Below the pieces are notes generated by a model. The model was given only the letters and a program-made list of their open reading frames with translations, did no database searches and was not told the origin of the DNA. A stretch of 35,219 nucleotides of DNA, taken from NCBI GenBank assembly GCA_937901905.1, contig CALDIF010000058.1, forward strand, positions 1 through 35,219, in the 5' to 3' direction. Origin of the DNA: an uncultured Porphyromonadaceae bacterium. Its GTDB lineage: Bacteria > Bacteroidota > Bacteroidia > Bacteroidales > Muribaculaceae. Position numbers and translations under genes: made by a program. The first letter of the stretch is position 1. Each line of letters begins with the position of its first letter. Positions 1 through 7,591 of the stretch are shown in pieces.

Positions 1-55
1 TCCGATTGAATGGTGGGGACAGTTCAGATTAGGTTAATTCGTGAAATCAGTAGTT
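1..55. repeat. 55-bp direct repeat, copy 1 (at window edge)
   Basis: Bases 1-55 are identical to 2370-2424 in the same orientation. The copy starts at the window edge, so the true repeat may be longer on its left. It contains the stop codon and the last two sense codons of the acyltransferase gene that reads leftward into it. It carries the motif GGGGACAGTTCAGATT; in copy 2 a sister motif lies 23 bp further left, at a position that would fall outside this window for copy 1. Such spaced GGGG(A/G)CAGTT motifs resemble the multiple terminal repeats of IS21-family elements, so this may be the end of an insertion sequence lying just outside the window. That identity is inference. Confidence 0.9.
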
Positions 56-1066
56 CGTTTTGTCCTCGTGTTGCCACGATAAGCGCCACCCCTCGAGTAA
101 AAACTCTTTTTGTGCGGTCAAACGAGGCAGGTACTTCTTGAGCAGATGGATAATAGGCAGCTCAAACGCTATAACACAGACTAACACAATAAGATAGTGA
201 GTGAATGAGAACGGCGCAGTCAACAGTTTGAGAATTAGGATTTTGAGAGGACCGATCAGAAAATAGTGTGTGCCTAACACGATGAGCGAATACCGTCCGA
301 TGTAGGAAATGACAGGTACCGGACGTTTTATATATTGACACACGAACAGTAGGGCAAAAATAGAAACAGCCGGCAATAAGTAGAGCCGCAGGTAATCGGG
401 ATATACGCGATGTTTCATGTTGATTTCGCTTGCCAAGAACCACAGCAAGACGAAGACTCCGACAACCATGGCAAGACGCACCGCCAGTGATGGTCCACGC
501 GTGAGTAAACCATGTTGTTTGGCCTCGGAACCGAGTATGAAATAGGGTAGTGCAACCAATGCAATGTCAAAGTATAGAACCAAGTTATAACCATTATAAA
601 CAACGATATACCCTATAACCGAAAGACCGATTGCGACAATGTTAGTCCACAAGCGAGGTAAGTACTGTTGCAGCAGATAGTACATGATGTTTACCTCAAA
701 CAACACCAACAAGAACCACATGGGCGTGTTATTGTCGATGGGGTTGAGTGGCATTTTATGCAGTGCTGCAGTGATATTCATGTGGGTCATCAACATGGAA
801 CGCCCGAAAATGTAAACAGTACCGATAAGCAAGAAAAACACCATGGGTATGATGATATTATTGACTTTCTTTCGTACAAAATCGCCGAATCCGTTATACG
901 TCTTGAAGAATAATCCCGATAAGAAGAAATACATCGGTATGCGAAACTGTTGCAGTATGTCATTAACGTGTTTGGATAACGCGGTGGAGTGGATGTGAAA
1001 CGATACAACCAATAGGATACATAATCCCTTCATGAAGTCAATGTATACAATTCTTTCTTTTGCCAT
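47..1066 (-). CDS. Membrane acyltransferase, acyltransferase-3 family
   Basis: A 339-residue integral membrane protein of the acyltransferase-3 family, which transfers acetyl or other acyl groups to extracytoplasmic glycans such as O-antigen, capsule or peptidoglycan. The family signature is visible at the N-terminus: YIDFMKGLCILLVVSFH, with the conserved histidine at the end of the first helix, followed by RIPMYFFLSGLFF. About ten hydrophobic segments follow. The ATG at 1066 is chosen because it overlaps the stop of the upstream gene by one base (TAATG), which suggests translational coupling; longer in-frame starts would lie inside that gene. The last two codons and the stop fall in the 55-bp direct repeat, so the original C-terminus may have been replaced. 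The acceptor substrate cannot be told from sequence. Paired with an SGNH lipoprotein directly upstream. Confidence 0.88.
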   Translation of the reverse strand: MAKERIVYIDFMKGLCILLVVSFHIHSTALSKHVNDILQQFRIPMYFFLSGLFFKTYNGFGDFVRKKVNNIIIPMVFFLLIGTVYIFGRSMLMTHMNITAALHKMPLNPIDNNTPMWFLLVLFEVNIMYYLLQQYLPRLWTNIVAIGLSVIGYIVVYNGYNLVLYFDIALVALPYFILGSEAKQHGLLTRGPSLAVRLAMVVGVFVLLWFLASEINMKHRVYPDYLRLYLLPAVSIFALLFVCQYIKRPVPVISYIGRYSLIVLGTHYFLIGPLKILILKLLTAPFSFTHYLIVLVCVIAFELPIIHLLKKYLPRLTAQKEFLLEGWRLSWQHEDKTNY

Positions 1067-2106
1067 TATTCGGAACTTACTGTGATTTGATACGGAGTTG
1101 AATTTGCCGCCAATGCACATTGTCGGGCTATTGACACGTTATTGTCGGTCAAGCCAACGGCGAGTCCTGTTTGCATTGCGGTAGTTATATGTTCTTTAAC
1201 AAACTCATCGGTGGGAACAAATTGACTGTTGTCAATGCTTACATTTAAGTTAAGGTGGTCGATTATACTTTGACACACGGCGTATGCCGCTATCAGGCGT
1301 GGTATGCCTTCTTGAAGATGAACACCATCGTTGGTCAGACTTCCCCCACGTCCCATTGTGGAGAGCGTGCTATGACGAGCATTTTGAACGGCAGTGCCGA
1401 CAGGCATTATAAAATCAACGCGATCAGCCACTTCCGACTTAACGCATTCGGCTATCATCTCGAACATCTCGTCGCTTGTGACAGGTGATTTGTTGATGCC
1501 GTACTGCTCGGGGTGAGTGATGCGATAACCGCCTACAGGATAGGCGGGGGTGAGCAACCAAGCCGTCGCAATCTTGCTGTCGATATTGTCTTTAACCCAA
1601 CCGATAGCCGATGGTACGTCTTCGTAATATGACGGTTCGGTTGTCATCTTGCTCGATTGTTGTAGGGTGACCATATTCCATCGCTTGACTGAAATTGCTG
1701 ACTGTAAATCGCTGCTAGATTGTTTTTCCCACTTTCCGCCATCATTGTTAATGTGAAAATAACTATACGAGGTGTTAAAAAGCATATGCTTCCTGTAATG
1801 GGCTTGTAGGTTTTCTCCGCCGGTGTATAACAGACCTATAGTGACGTGTCTATCGGGCAGTATGTCTTTGAGTATATAAGGCACATAAACCATGGCGTCC
1901 CATGTATAACTGTTACCGATGCATAAAATATTGATGTCATTGGGTGACGCATCTGTCGTATCTGCGTGGACAACAGGCGTGTCGGTCTTATTACACGATA
2001 GCAGTGCTAAAGACACAATCAGAACCAGTGCCCCCATGGTCACAACAATGCAAGCCATTGCGACTCCGCCATAAAACCCTGTGAAATATGTGCCTGTTTT
2101 GAACAT
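1066..2106 (-). CDS. DUF4886/SGNH-hydrolase-like lipoprotein
   Basis: A 346-residue exported protein. After a hydrophobic segment comes a lipobox-like LALLSC, so it is probably a lipoprotein. The mature part begins with ILCIGNSYTWDA, matching the block I GNS of SGNH-fold enzymes in the DUF4886 family, and ends with NDGVHLQEGIPR, the usual Asp-x-x-His catalytic pair. A hydrolase or O-acyl transfer role is therefore likely; the substrate is unknown. The ATG at 2106 (MFKTG) is preferred: a longer frame could begin at TTG 2127, but that codon overlaps the -7 promoter box at 2125-2132 and would lie upstream of the transcript start. It overlaps the following acyltransferase by one base, forming a two-gene unit. 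Confidence 0.82.
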   Translation of the reverse strand: MFKTGTYFTGFYGGVAMACIVVTMGALVLIVSLALLSCNKTDTPVVHADTTDASPNDINILCIGNSYTWDAMVYVPYILKDILPDRHVTIGLLYTGGENLQAHYRKHMLFNTSYSYFHINNDGGKWEKQSSSDLQSAISVKRWNMVTLQQSSKMTTEPSYYEDVPSAIGWVKDNIDSKIATAWLLTPAYPVGGYRITHPEQYGINKSPVTSDEMFEMIAECVKSEVADRVDFIMPVGTAVQNARHSTLSTMGRGGSLTNDGVHLQEGIPRLIAAYAVCQSIIDHLNLNVSIDNSQFVPTDEFVKEHITTAMQTGLAVGLTDNNVSIARQCALAANSTPYQITVSSE

Positions 2107-2124
2107 CTTGCGTGATTTTGTTTG

Positions 2125-2156
2125 CAAAATTAGTGCAAGCCGAGCGCAAATGCAAA
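2125..2156 (-). promoter_or_regulatory. Bacteroidales promoter for the SGNH/acyltransferase pair
   Basis: On the minus strand TTTG (2156-2153), a 20-base spacer and TAATTTTG (2132-2125) match the Bacteroidales primary sigma consensus. Transcription would begin around 2118, giving a leader of only about a dozen bases before ATG 2106. From memory, the surrounding sequence (GCGCTCGGCTTGCAC between the boxes) looks like a promoter block that recurs in Bacteroidales genomes. Confidence 0.75.
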
Positions 2157-2221
2157 TTTATTTGCGATTTGGTGCAGCCTAATTTCGACCCTCTCGTAAA
2201 TTTGCGTAAATCAGTGCATAT

Positions 2222-2270
2222 GCGCCCGTGAGGGCGAAATATAGATAACCGTGGGTGGAGTGCAGCGTAA
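2222..2270 (+). repeat. Dispersed intergenic repeat, copy 1
   Basis: This 49-base core matches the reverse complement of 27832-27880 at 45 of 49 positions by eye, and all four differences are transitions. The copy contains two inverted repeats: CGCCC-GTGA-GGGCG (2223-2236), and a perfect 10-bp stem AACCGTGGGT / ACCCACGGTT (2247-2256 with 2270-2279). Looser similarity extends on the CTCTCGTAAAT side to about 2190. It looks like a non-coding dispersed element rather than a gene. Confidence 0.8.
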
Positions 2271-2360
2271 CCCACGGTTCACAGACGACACGGCGCGCCG
2301 CCTCTGTAGGAAGCCATATCTATCGACCGAGGGTCGAGCATCTGTGTAACCCCATTTGGG

Positions 2361-2399
2361 GGGGGCAGTTCCGATTGAATGGTGGGGACAGTTCAGATT
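2361..2399. repeat. Two spaced GGGGRCAGTTCMGATT motifs (possible IS end)
   Basis: GGGGGCAGTTCCGATT at 2361-2376 and GGGGACAGTTCAGATT at 2384-2399 are imperfect direct repeats with a 23-bp period. Multiple short direct repeats at an end are typical of IS21-family elements, and the GGGG-CAGTT wording resembles Bacteroidota members. No transposase is present, so at most this is a solitary end. Confidence 0.5.
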
Positions 2400-2424
2400 A
2401 GGTTAATTCGTGAAATCAGTAGTT
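2370..2424. repeat. 55-bp direct repeat, copy 2
   Basis: Identical to 1-55 and 2,369 bp from it in the same orientation. Identity stops exactly after AGTAGTT; the flanks then diverge completely. It lies upstream (in the direction of transcription) of the promoter of the SGNH gene, so the two copies bracket the whole two-gene unit. Confidence 0.92.
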
Positions 2425-2651
2425 ATAACCTCTCGTAAATCAACGTGCATTATTTCGACCGGAGGCTGAATGAATTTGTGTGTCATTTTGCTGTTATATA
2501 TGCTCGTTTTGTGTCAAGATTGACGAATTGACGATAATTCACTTACAAATTGTAACTAAAAAGTCTTATTTGAGCCTCGGACAACGTAAAAGAATGGCGC
2601 ATTTAAGGGAAATTTAAAATACTTTCAAATTGATTTTTTTTGTCAAAAAGC
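2425..2651. other. AT-rich intergenic region upstream of gdhA
   Basis: No coding frame with a plausible start is seen. CCTCTCGTAAAT at about 2428-2439 repeats a phrase found at about 2191-2202 next to the dispersed repeat, and ATTTCGACC also recurs, so repeat debris extends to about 2460. The remainder is AT-rich and unrecognised. Confidence 0.5.
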
Positions 2652-2682
2652 ATTGCTATGTGAGAAATTTAATATAATTTTG
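2652..2682 (+). promoter_or_regulatory. Predicted gdhA promoter
   Basis: ATTG (2652-2655), a 19-base spacer and TAATTTTG (2675-2682) fit the Bacteroidales promoter pattern. The transcript would have a leader of roughly 60 bases before the ATG at 2751, with an A-rich stretch ahead of the start. Confidence 0.65.
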
Positions 2683-2750
2683 TGACATCAATAGCCCATA
2701 GGGCATTGTTTCACTTTAAATAACTCACAACAAAAGCAAAATTTAGCGTC

Positions 2751-4091
2751 ATGAACGTTGAAAAAATTTTGAGCAATCTGGAAGCCAAGCACCCCGGTGA
2801 GAAGGAATTCCTTCAAGCGGTGCGTGAGGTTTTGCTCACAGTGCAAGACGAGTACAACAAGCATCCGGAGTTTGAGAAAGCCAAGATTATTGAGCGCATG
2901 GTCGAGCCTGACCGCATTTTCACTTTCCGCGTGACTTGGGTCGACGACAATGGTGAGGTGCAAACCAACATCGGTTATCGCGTGCAGTTCAATAACGCGA
3001 TCGGTCCGTACAAGGGAGGTATTCGTTTCCACGCATCGGTCAATCTGTCGATTTTGAAGTTCCTCGGTTTCGAGCAGACTTTCAAGAATGCCTTGACTAC
3101 ACTGCCTATGGGTGGTGCTAAGGGCGGCTCGGACTTCAGCCCCAAGGGTAAGAGTGATGCCGAGATTATGCGTTTCTGCCAAGCCTTTATGCTTGAGTTG
3201 TGGCGTCATGTCGGTCCCGATATGGACGTTCCTGCCGGTGACATCGGTGTCGGTGGTCGAGAGGTGGGCTATCTCTACGGTATGTACAAGAAGTTGACCC
3301 GTGAGTGTACAGGAACTTTCACCGGTAAGGGTATGGAGTTCGGTGGATCGCGCATCCGTCCCGAGGCAACCGGTTTCGGCGCATGCTATTATGTACAGAA
3401 TATGTTAAAGCATCTCGGCACCGACTTTACCGGAAAGACGGTTGCCGTGTCGGGTTTCGGTAATGTGGCTTGGGGTGCGGTCACCAAGGCGACTGAATTG
3501 GGTGCCAAGGTTGTCACGCTCAGCGGACCTGACGGTTACATTTACGATCCCGACGGAATCAATACTCCCGAGAAGATTGACTACATGCTCGAACTCCGCG
3601 CCAGTGGCAATGATATATGTGCCCCCTATGCCGAGCGTTTCCCGGGCTCACAGTTCTTTGCCGATCGCAAGCCGTGGGAACAGAAAGTCGATATCGCTAT
3701 GCCGTGTGCAACGCAAAACGAGGTTTCGCTTGATGATGCAAAGAAATTGCGTGAGAACGGCGTGATGCTCGTGGCAGAGGTCAGTAACATGGGTTGTACT
3801 GCCGAGGCTATCGATTACTTCATCGAAAATCGTATGGTCTATGCTCCCGGTAAGGCAGTGAATGCCGGTGGTGTCGCCACTTCGGGTCTCGAAATGACAC
3901 AGAACGCACAGCACATCTACTGGACTGCCGAGGAGGTTGACCGTAACTTGCACCAAATCATGAACGACATTTATGAGCAATGCTGCCGATACGGTCAGGA
4001 AGCCGACGGCTACATGAACTACATGAAGGGAGCCAACATTGCCGGTTTCATGAAAGTGGCAAATGCCATGATTGGTCAAGGCATTATATGA
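2751..4091 (+). CDS. gdhA: Glutamate dehydrogenase, NADP-type hexameric
   Basis: A 446-residue cytoplasmic enzyme that interconverts 2-oxoglutarate plus ammonium and glutamate, linking carbon and nitrogen metabolism. Its length is that of the 50-kDa hexameric class (E. coli GdhA 447). The substrate region is plain: GPYKGGIRFH, then PMGGAKGGSDF with the catalytic lysine at about residue 124, followed by DVPAGDIGVGGREVGYLYG. The nucleotide-binding domain has VAVSGFGNVAWG. VNAGGVATSGLEMTQNA near the C-terminus is also conserved. The start is supported by an A-rich leader and the family N-terminus. It is monocistronic: its own promoter lies upstream and hairpins follow. The synthesis-directed NADP type is inferred from family similarity; cofactor choice is not proven by sequence. 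Confidence 0.96.
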   Translation: MNVEKILSNLEAKHPGEKEFLQAVREVLLTVQDEYNKHPEFEKAKIIERMVEPDRIFTFRVTWVDDNGEVQTNIGYRVQFNNAIGPYKGGIRFHASVNLSILKFLGFEQTFKNALTTLPMGGAKGGSDFSPKGKSDAEIMRFCQAFMLELWRHVGPDMDVPAGDIGVGGREVGYLYGMYKKLTRECTGTFTGKGMEFGGSRIRPEATGFGACYYVQNMLKHLGTDFTGKTVAVSGFGNVAWGAVTKATELGAKVVTLSGPDGYIYDPDGINTPEKIDYMLELRASGNDICAPYAERFPGSQFFADRKPWEQKVDIAMPCATQNEVSLDDAKKLRENGVMLVAEVSNMGCTAEAIDYFIENRMVYAPGKAVNAGGVATSGLEMTQNAQHIYWTAEEVDRNLHQIMNDIYEQCCRYGQEADGYMNYMKGANIAGFMKVANAMIGQGII

Positions 4092-4101
4092 TAATTTCAA
4101 G

Positions 4102-4140
4102 GGACTTCGTTCACCGCATGATGTGGTGAGAACGGAGTCC
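4102..4140 (+). terminator. Hairpin after gdhA
   Basis: GGACTTCGTTCACC on the left pairs with GGTGAGAACGGAGTCC on the right, with one bulge and one wobble, around a small loop. There is no strong T-run afterwards, so it may be an mRNA-stabilising hairpin or a weak terminator. Confidence 0.6.
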
Positions 4141-4229
4141 TTAACTTATATTTACCGCGATAAAACACACTCATAACCGAAAATATTATTATAGAGATTG
4201 CTTAACTATTTTATAAAGTACCTTTAACG

Positions 4230-4280
4230 AAAACAGGTTGCCGTGCGTTGATTGGCCCGACAACCTGTTTTCTTTCTTTT
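4230..4280 (+). terminator. Rho-independent terminator downstream of gdhA
   Basis: A perfect 11-bp stem AAAACAGGTTG (4230-4240) / CAACCTGTTTT (4261-4271) is followed by CTTTCTTTTTG. The T-rich tail is on the plus strand, so it ends transcription coming from gdhA or from a small transcript in the 4141-4229 gap. Confidence 0.75.
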
Positions 4281-4358
4281 TGTTGGAGTTTATAAACCTG
4301 CAAACACTTGATATACCGAAATATGCTCCCGTCATGATATACACCACACAACGCATGA

Positions 4359-5555
4359 TTACACCTCGTGCAAGTCGTGTCCCATACGCTCTTTCTTGGT
4401 GTGCATGTAGAAACGGTTGTAACGATTGGGAGTAATCTCTATAGGTACATTCTCGATAATTTCGAGTCCGTAACTTTGCAAGCCATGTCGCTTGGTGGGA
4501 TTGTTGGTTATCAAGCGCATCTTGGTCACACCGAGTTGTTTCAATATGTTTGCCCCGACACCATAGTCGCGCTCGTCAGCCTTGAAGCCGAGGTGTATGT
4601 TGGCATCAACCGTGTCGTAACCCTCTTGCTGCAATTTATAGGCACGTATTTTGTTCATTAAACCGATTCCACGCCCCTCTTGACTCATGTACAGAACAAC
4701 GCCCTTACCTTCGGTCTCAATCATCTGCATCGCTTTGTGAAGTTGCTCACCGCACTCACAACGCATTGACCCGAAAATGTCGCCTGTTGCACACGACGAG
4801 TGCACGCGAACCAATAGCGGTTCACCCGCTTCCCATTCCCCCTTGATGAGCGCGATGTGCTCGAGTCCGTTGTCAATTTGGCGGAAAGGAATGAGGTGGA
4901 AGTTGCCGTACGCTGTGGGCAGTTCAACTTCTTCTCCGCGTTCGACCACTTTGTCGGTCAATAAGCGATAAGCCACCAAATCTTTGATTGTGATTATGGG
5001 TAGCCCGTGGCGCTTGGCAATCTCTTGCAGTTGTGGCAATCGTGCCATCGTGCCGTCGGGATTGATAATCTCGATGAGTGCCGCAGCCGGTTGCAGTCCG
5101 GCGAGCCTCATCAGGTCGACCGATGCCTCGGTATGCCCGTTACGCTTGAGCACGCCCAAATCCTGTGCCCGCAGCGGATTGACATGACCGGGACGACCGA
5201 AGTGCTCGGGGCGGGAGGCGGGATCGGCGAGGGCTCTGATAGTCATTGCGCGGTCGTGCATCGACACGCCTGTCGTACACCCCTCAAGCACATCGACCGT
5301 GACTGTGAATGGTGTGCCGAGTACACTCGTGTTGTCCTCCACTTGCATCGTCAGCCCCAATTCTCGACAACGACTTGCCGAGAGGGGTGCACACAGCACA
5401 CCGCGCCCCTCGGTAAGCATGAAGTTCACTTTCTCTTCATCAATAAGTTGTGCTGCTGTGACAAAGTCGCCCTCGTTCTCGCGATCTTCGTCATCTACAA
5501 CTATTATAAGTCCGCCTCGGCGTAATTGTTCCAATGCTTCATCTATCGTATTCAT
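4359..5555 (-). CDS. ribBA: Bifunctional DHBP synthase / GTP cyclohydrolase II
   Basis: A 398-residue cytoplasmic enzyme that makes both precursors of riboflavin. The N-terminal half is 3,4-dihydroxy-2-butanone-4-phosphate synthase, acting on ribulose 5-phosphate: VVDDEDRENEGD at residues 19-30 is the acidic metal loop, and RPGHVNPLRA and HTEASVDLMRLAG follow. The C-terminal half is GTP cyclohydrolase II: HSSCATGDIFGSMRCECG gives the three zinc cysteines (C255, C266, C268), and SQEGRGIGLMNK and TNNPTKRHGL complete the active site. Both halves look intact. It follows the lptF-type gene by 51 bp on the same strand with no clear promoter between, so the two are probably co-transcribed. No FMN riboswitch was recognised upstream. 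Confidence 0.96.
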   Translation of the reverse strand: MNTIDEALEQLRRGGLIIVVDDEDRENEGDFVTAAQLIDEEKVNFMLTEGRGVLCAPLSASRCRELGLTMQVEDNTSVLGTPFTVTVDVLEGCTTGVSMHDRAMTIRALADPASRPEHFGRPGHVNPLRAQDLGVLKRNGHTEASVDLMRLAGLQPAAALIEIINPDGTMARLPQLQEIAKRHGLPIITIKDLVAYRLLTDKVVERGEEVELPTAYGNFHLIPFRQIDNGLEHIALIKGEWEAGEPLLVRVHSSCATGDIFGSMRCECGEQLHKAMQMIETEGKGVVLYMSQEGRGIGLMNKIRAYKLQQEGYDTVDANIHLGFKADERDYGVGANILKQLGVTKMRLITNNPTKRHGLQSYGLEIIENVPIEITPNRYNRFYMHTKKERMGHDLHEV

Positions 5556-5606
5556 AGTCCTGATGGAAATAATCTGTTTAATATATAGTCGTTGTCACGT
5601 GTAATG

Positions 5607-7553
5607 CTATTGTTCGACATACTCTTTGTCACGCGAATACGACCCGGTAAGAATTGATAACATCTGTCTGCTGACGGTGATTACCTTGCGTGCATCGCTC
5701 ATTATCAATCGGTGGTGATAGCGCCCCCAAAGCCATAAGGGTATGCTCACCGGTAAGAATATCATCAATGCTGTTGCAGCGTGGCGGTTGGCGACCGGGC
5801 AGCCCATTCCCGTACTGCGCATCACCGGATAATCCATAGCCTTACCGAGTACCATGCGGTCGCGAGAGTTTGCCAAGTATTCAACAACGGCATCGACCTC
5901 ATTACTCAACGTCTCACAGTCGTTGCTGTCATCGCCTGCAGTGAAATATCGTGCCGGCGTAGGCGGCGTTTCATGCTTTGCAACGAAAGATGCGGCATTC
6001 GTGTACAACGCTTGAACCATCGTGATGGCTGTAGCGTTGTCCACATCATTAATAATAACGTCCTTCACTTCAAGTTTACGCACACGTGATGACCCAATCA
6101 ATCGTTTGAACCAATTGACATAAGTGTCGGGATTGAAAACGGCACTGTCATTGACCGCCTTGTGTGTGAGATAAACCCCTAACGGAAGCAGTACTGCCGA
6201 ACTGAGCCATACGCCTTCCCACACGGGCCAACGACCGTCACGAGCCAACTTATAGCCGGTGTTGTCAATGACATAATAAATGACATAGAGAATAACCGAG
6301 ACCACAATGGGAGTGCCGAGTCCGCCCTTGCGTATAATAGCACCCAAAGGAGCTCCGATTAAGAAGAATATCAAGCACGCCAACGATAAAGTGAACTTCT
6401 TGTGCATTTCGATTTGATGACGGCGCACCACGAAGTTGTCATCGTTGATGACATAACCACGGAATTCACACTCGTTGCGCATCGAACGTGCTGTAACCAG
6501 GGCTTGATTGGTAATGCTGCGTCTCATTGGCGAACTCATTGATGCAAGCAAGGTGTCTAACTTGTGGGGCGGGGCAGAGGTGACCGCAGCTACCGGCACG
6601 TACACGAAATCGCTATCAATCATCTCGGGACGCCATAGTGGGACACCACACACGCGAGCACTATGCAACTCGGTGCTCAACACACTGCCCACACTGTCGA
6701 TGTGGACACGAACGCTATCTATTGTTTGCTGCAATTCTTTGATGTTTTTACCCACATATTGTTGTCGCATTGCATCATCGTCCATACGAGTAAAAGTCGC
6801 GTCATAGGGCACGACAATCTCTTTGTCGTGAAATGTTTCACGGCGGTACAACTCTCCCTTGAGCGTACCGGCACCGCTACCCGAGCGCATCTCCTCATAC
6901 CAGTTGCCACTATATAAATTCAGCAACAAGTGTTGTTTGTCGGTTGTCATGCTCAGGCTGCCGCTATCGGCTGTCACGATGCGCGGATAAGACGTCCCTC
7001 CACTGCTGACATCGTATATCAGCAAACCGTATAGGGTGTTGGTGGCTTCGTCCTTATTCTTGACATACAGGTTATAACCCGGAATTTGGCTGTACATGGT
7101 GCCTACGGGTATGTCGAGTGTGGGTGACTTTTGTCGCATCGAGAATAACAGTGTCCACATCTTGACTTGACTTTGAGGCACAACGTAGTCTTGGAAAAAA
7201 AATAACCCTATCGCAATCGCCGTCACGAGCCACGCAAGCGGTTTCATCACGGTCAACAGGGAGATACCGCTCGACTTGATAGCGGTTAACTCCACATGCT
7301 CTCCAAGGTTGCCGAATGTCATCAGCGATGCTAATAAAATGGCGAGAGGCAGCGCAAGTGGCACCAATGACAACGCCGCATAAAAAAACAGTTCCGACAC
7401 CAGACCGATGCCCAATCCCTTGCCGACAAGTTCATCGACGTACTTCCATAAGAACTGCATCATCACGATAAACAGGCAAATGAAGAACGTCATCATGAAC
7501 AGCGGCAAGAACGTTTGCAGCATGAATGTATGTAGACGCTTAATTTTTAGCAT
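5607..7553 (-). CDS. LptF/LptG (YjgP/YjgQ) family permease
   Basis: A 648-residue inner-membrane protein of the permease family that, with LptB and LptC, extracts LPS from the inner membrane. Three N-terminal helices (about residues 10-120) include the conserved VPLALPLAILLASLMTFGNL and FGNLGEHVELTAIKSSGIS. A periplasmic domain follows, then three helices from about residue 390 beginning LSLACLIFFLIGAPLGAIIRKGG. It is much longer than E. coli LptF (about 366): there is an enlarged periplasmic segment and a roughly 170-residue tail after the last canonical helix, ending with another hydrophobic stretch (MIFLPVSIPLWLWG). Long versions are common in Bacteroidales. Whether it acts as LptF or LptG cannot be decided here. 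Likely in an operon with ribBA. Confidence 0.9.
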   Translation of the reverse strand: MLKIKRLHTFMLQTFLPLFMMTFFICLFIVMMQFLWKYVDELVGKGLGIGLVSELFFYAALSLVPLALPLAILLASLMTFGNLGEHVELTAIKSSGISLLTVMKPLAWLVTAIAIGLFFFQDYVVPQSQVKMWTLLFSMRQKSPTLDIPVGTMYSQIPGYNLYVKNKDEATNTLYGLLIYDVSSGGTSYPRIVTADSGSLSMTTDKQHLLLNLYSGNWYEEMRSGSGAGTLKGELYRRETFHDKEIVVPYDATFTRMDDDAMRQQYVGKNIKELQQTIDSVRVHIDSVGSVLSTELHSARVCGVPLWRPEMIDSDFVYVPVAAVTSAPPHKLDTLLASMSSPMRRSITNQALVTARSMRNECEFRGYVINDDNFVVRRHQIEMHKKFTLSLACLIFFLIGAPLGAIIRKGGLGTPIVVSVILYVIYYVIDNTGYKLARDGRWPVWEGVWLSSAVLLPLGVYLTHKAVNDSAVFNPDTYVNWFKRLIGSSRVRKLEVKDVIINDVDNATAITMVQALYTNAASFVAKHETPPTPARYFTAGDDSNDCETLSNEVDAVVEYLANSRDRMVLGKAMDYPVMRSTGMGCPVANRHAATALMIFLPVSIPLWLWGRYHHRLIMSDARKVITVSRQMLSILTGSYSRDKEYVEQ

Positions 7554-7591
7554 ATTATCGGCATTGCCACGTCAAGTGACACTCCAAAGTG

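Noticed and set aside
1991..2275. 94-codon minus-strand frame crossing the dispersed repeat and promoter
   Set aside because: It overlaps the promoter and the start of the SGNH gene in another frame, and its sequence is the repeat read as protein. Such translations are often annotated in Bacteroidales but there is no sign of a real gene.
5007..5525. 172-codon plus-strand frame opposite ribBA
   Set aside because: Antisense shadow of a conserved enzyme.
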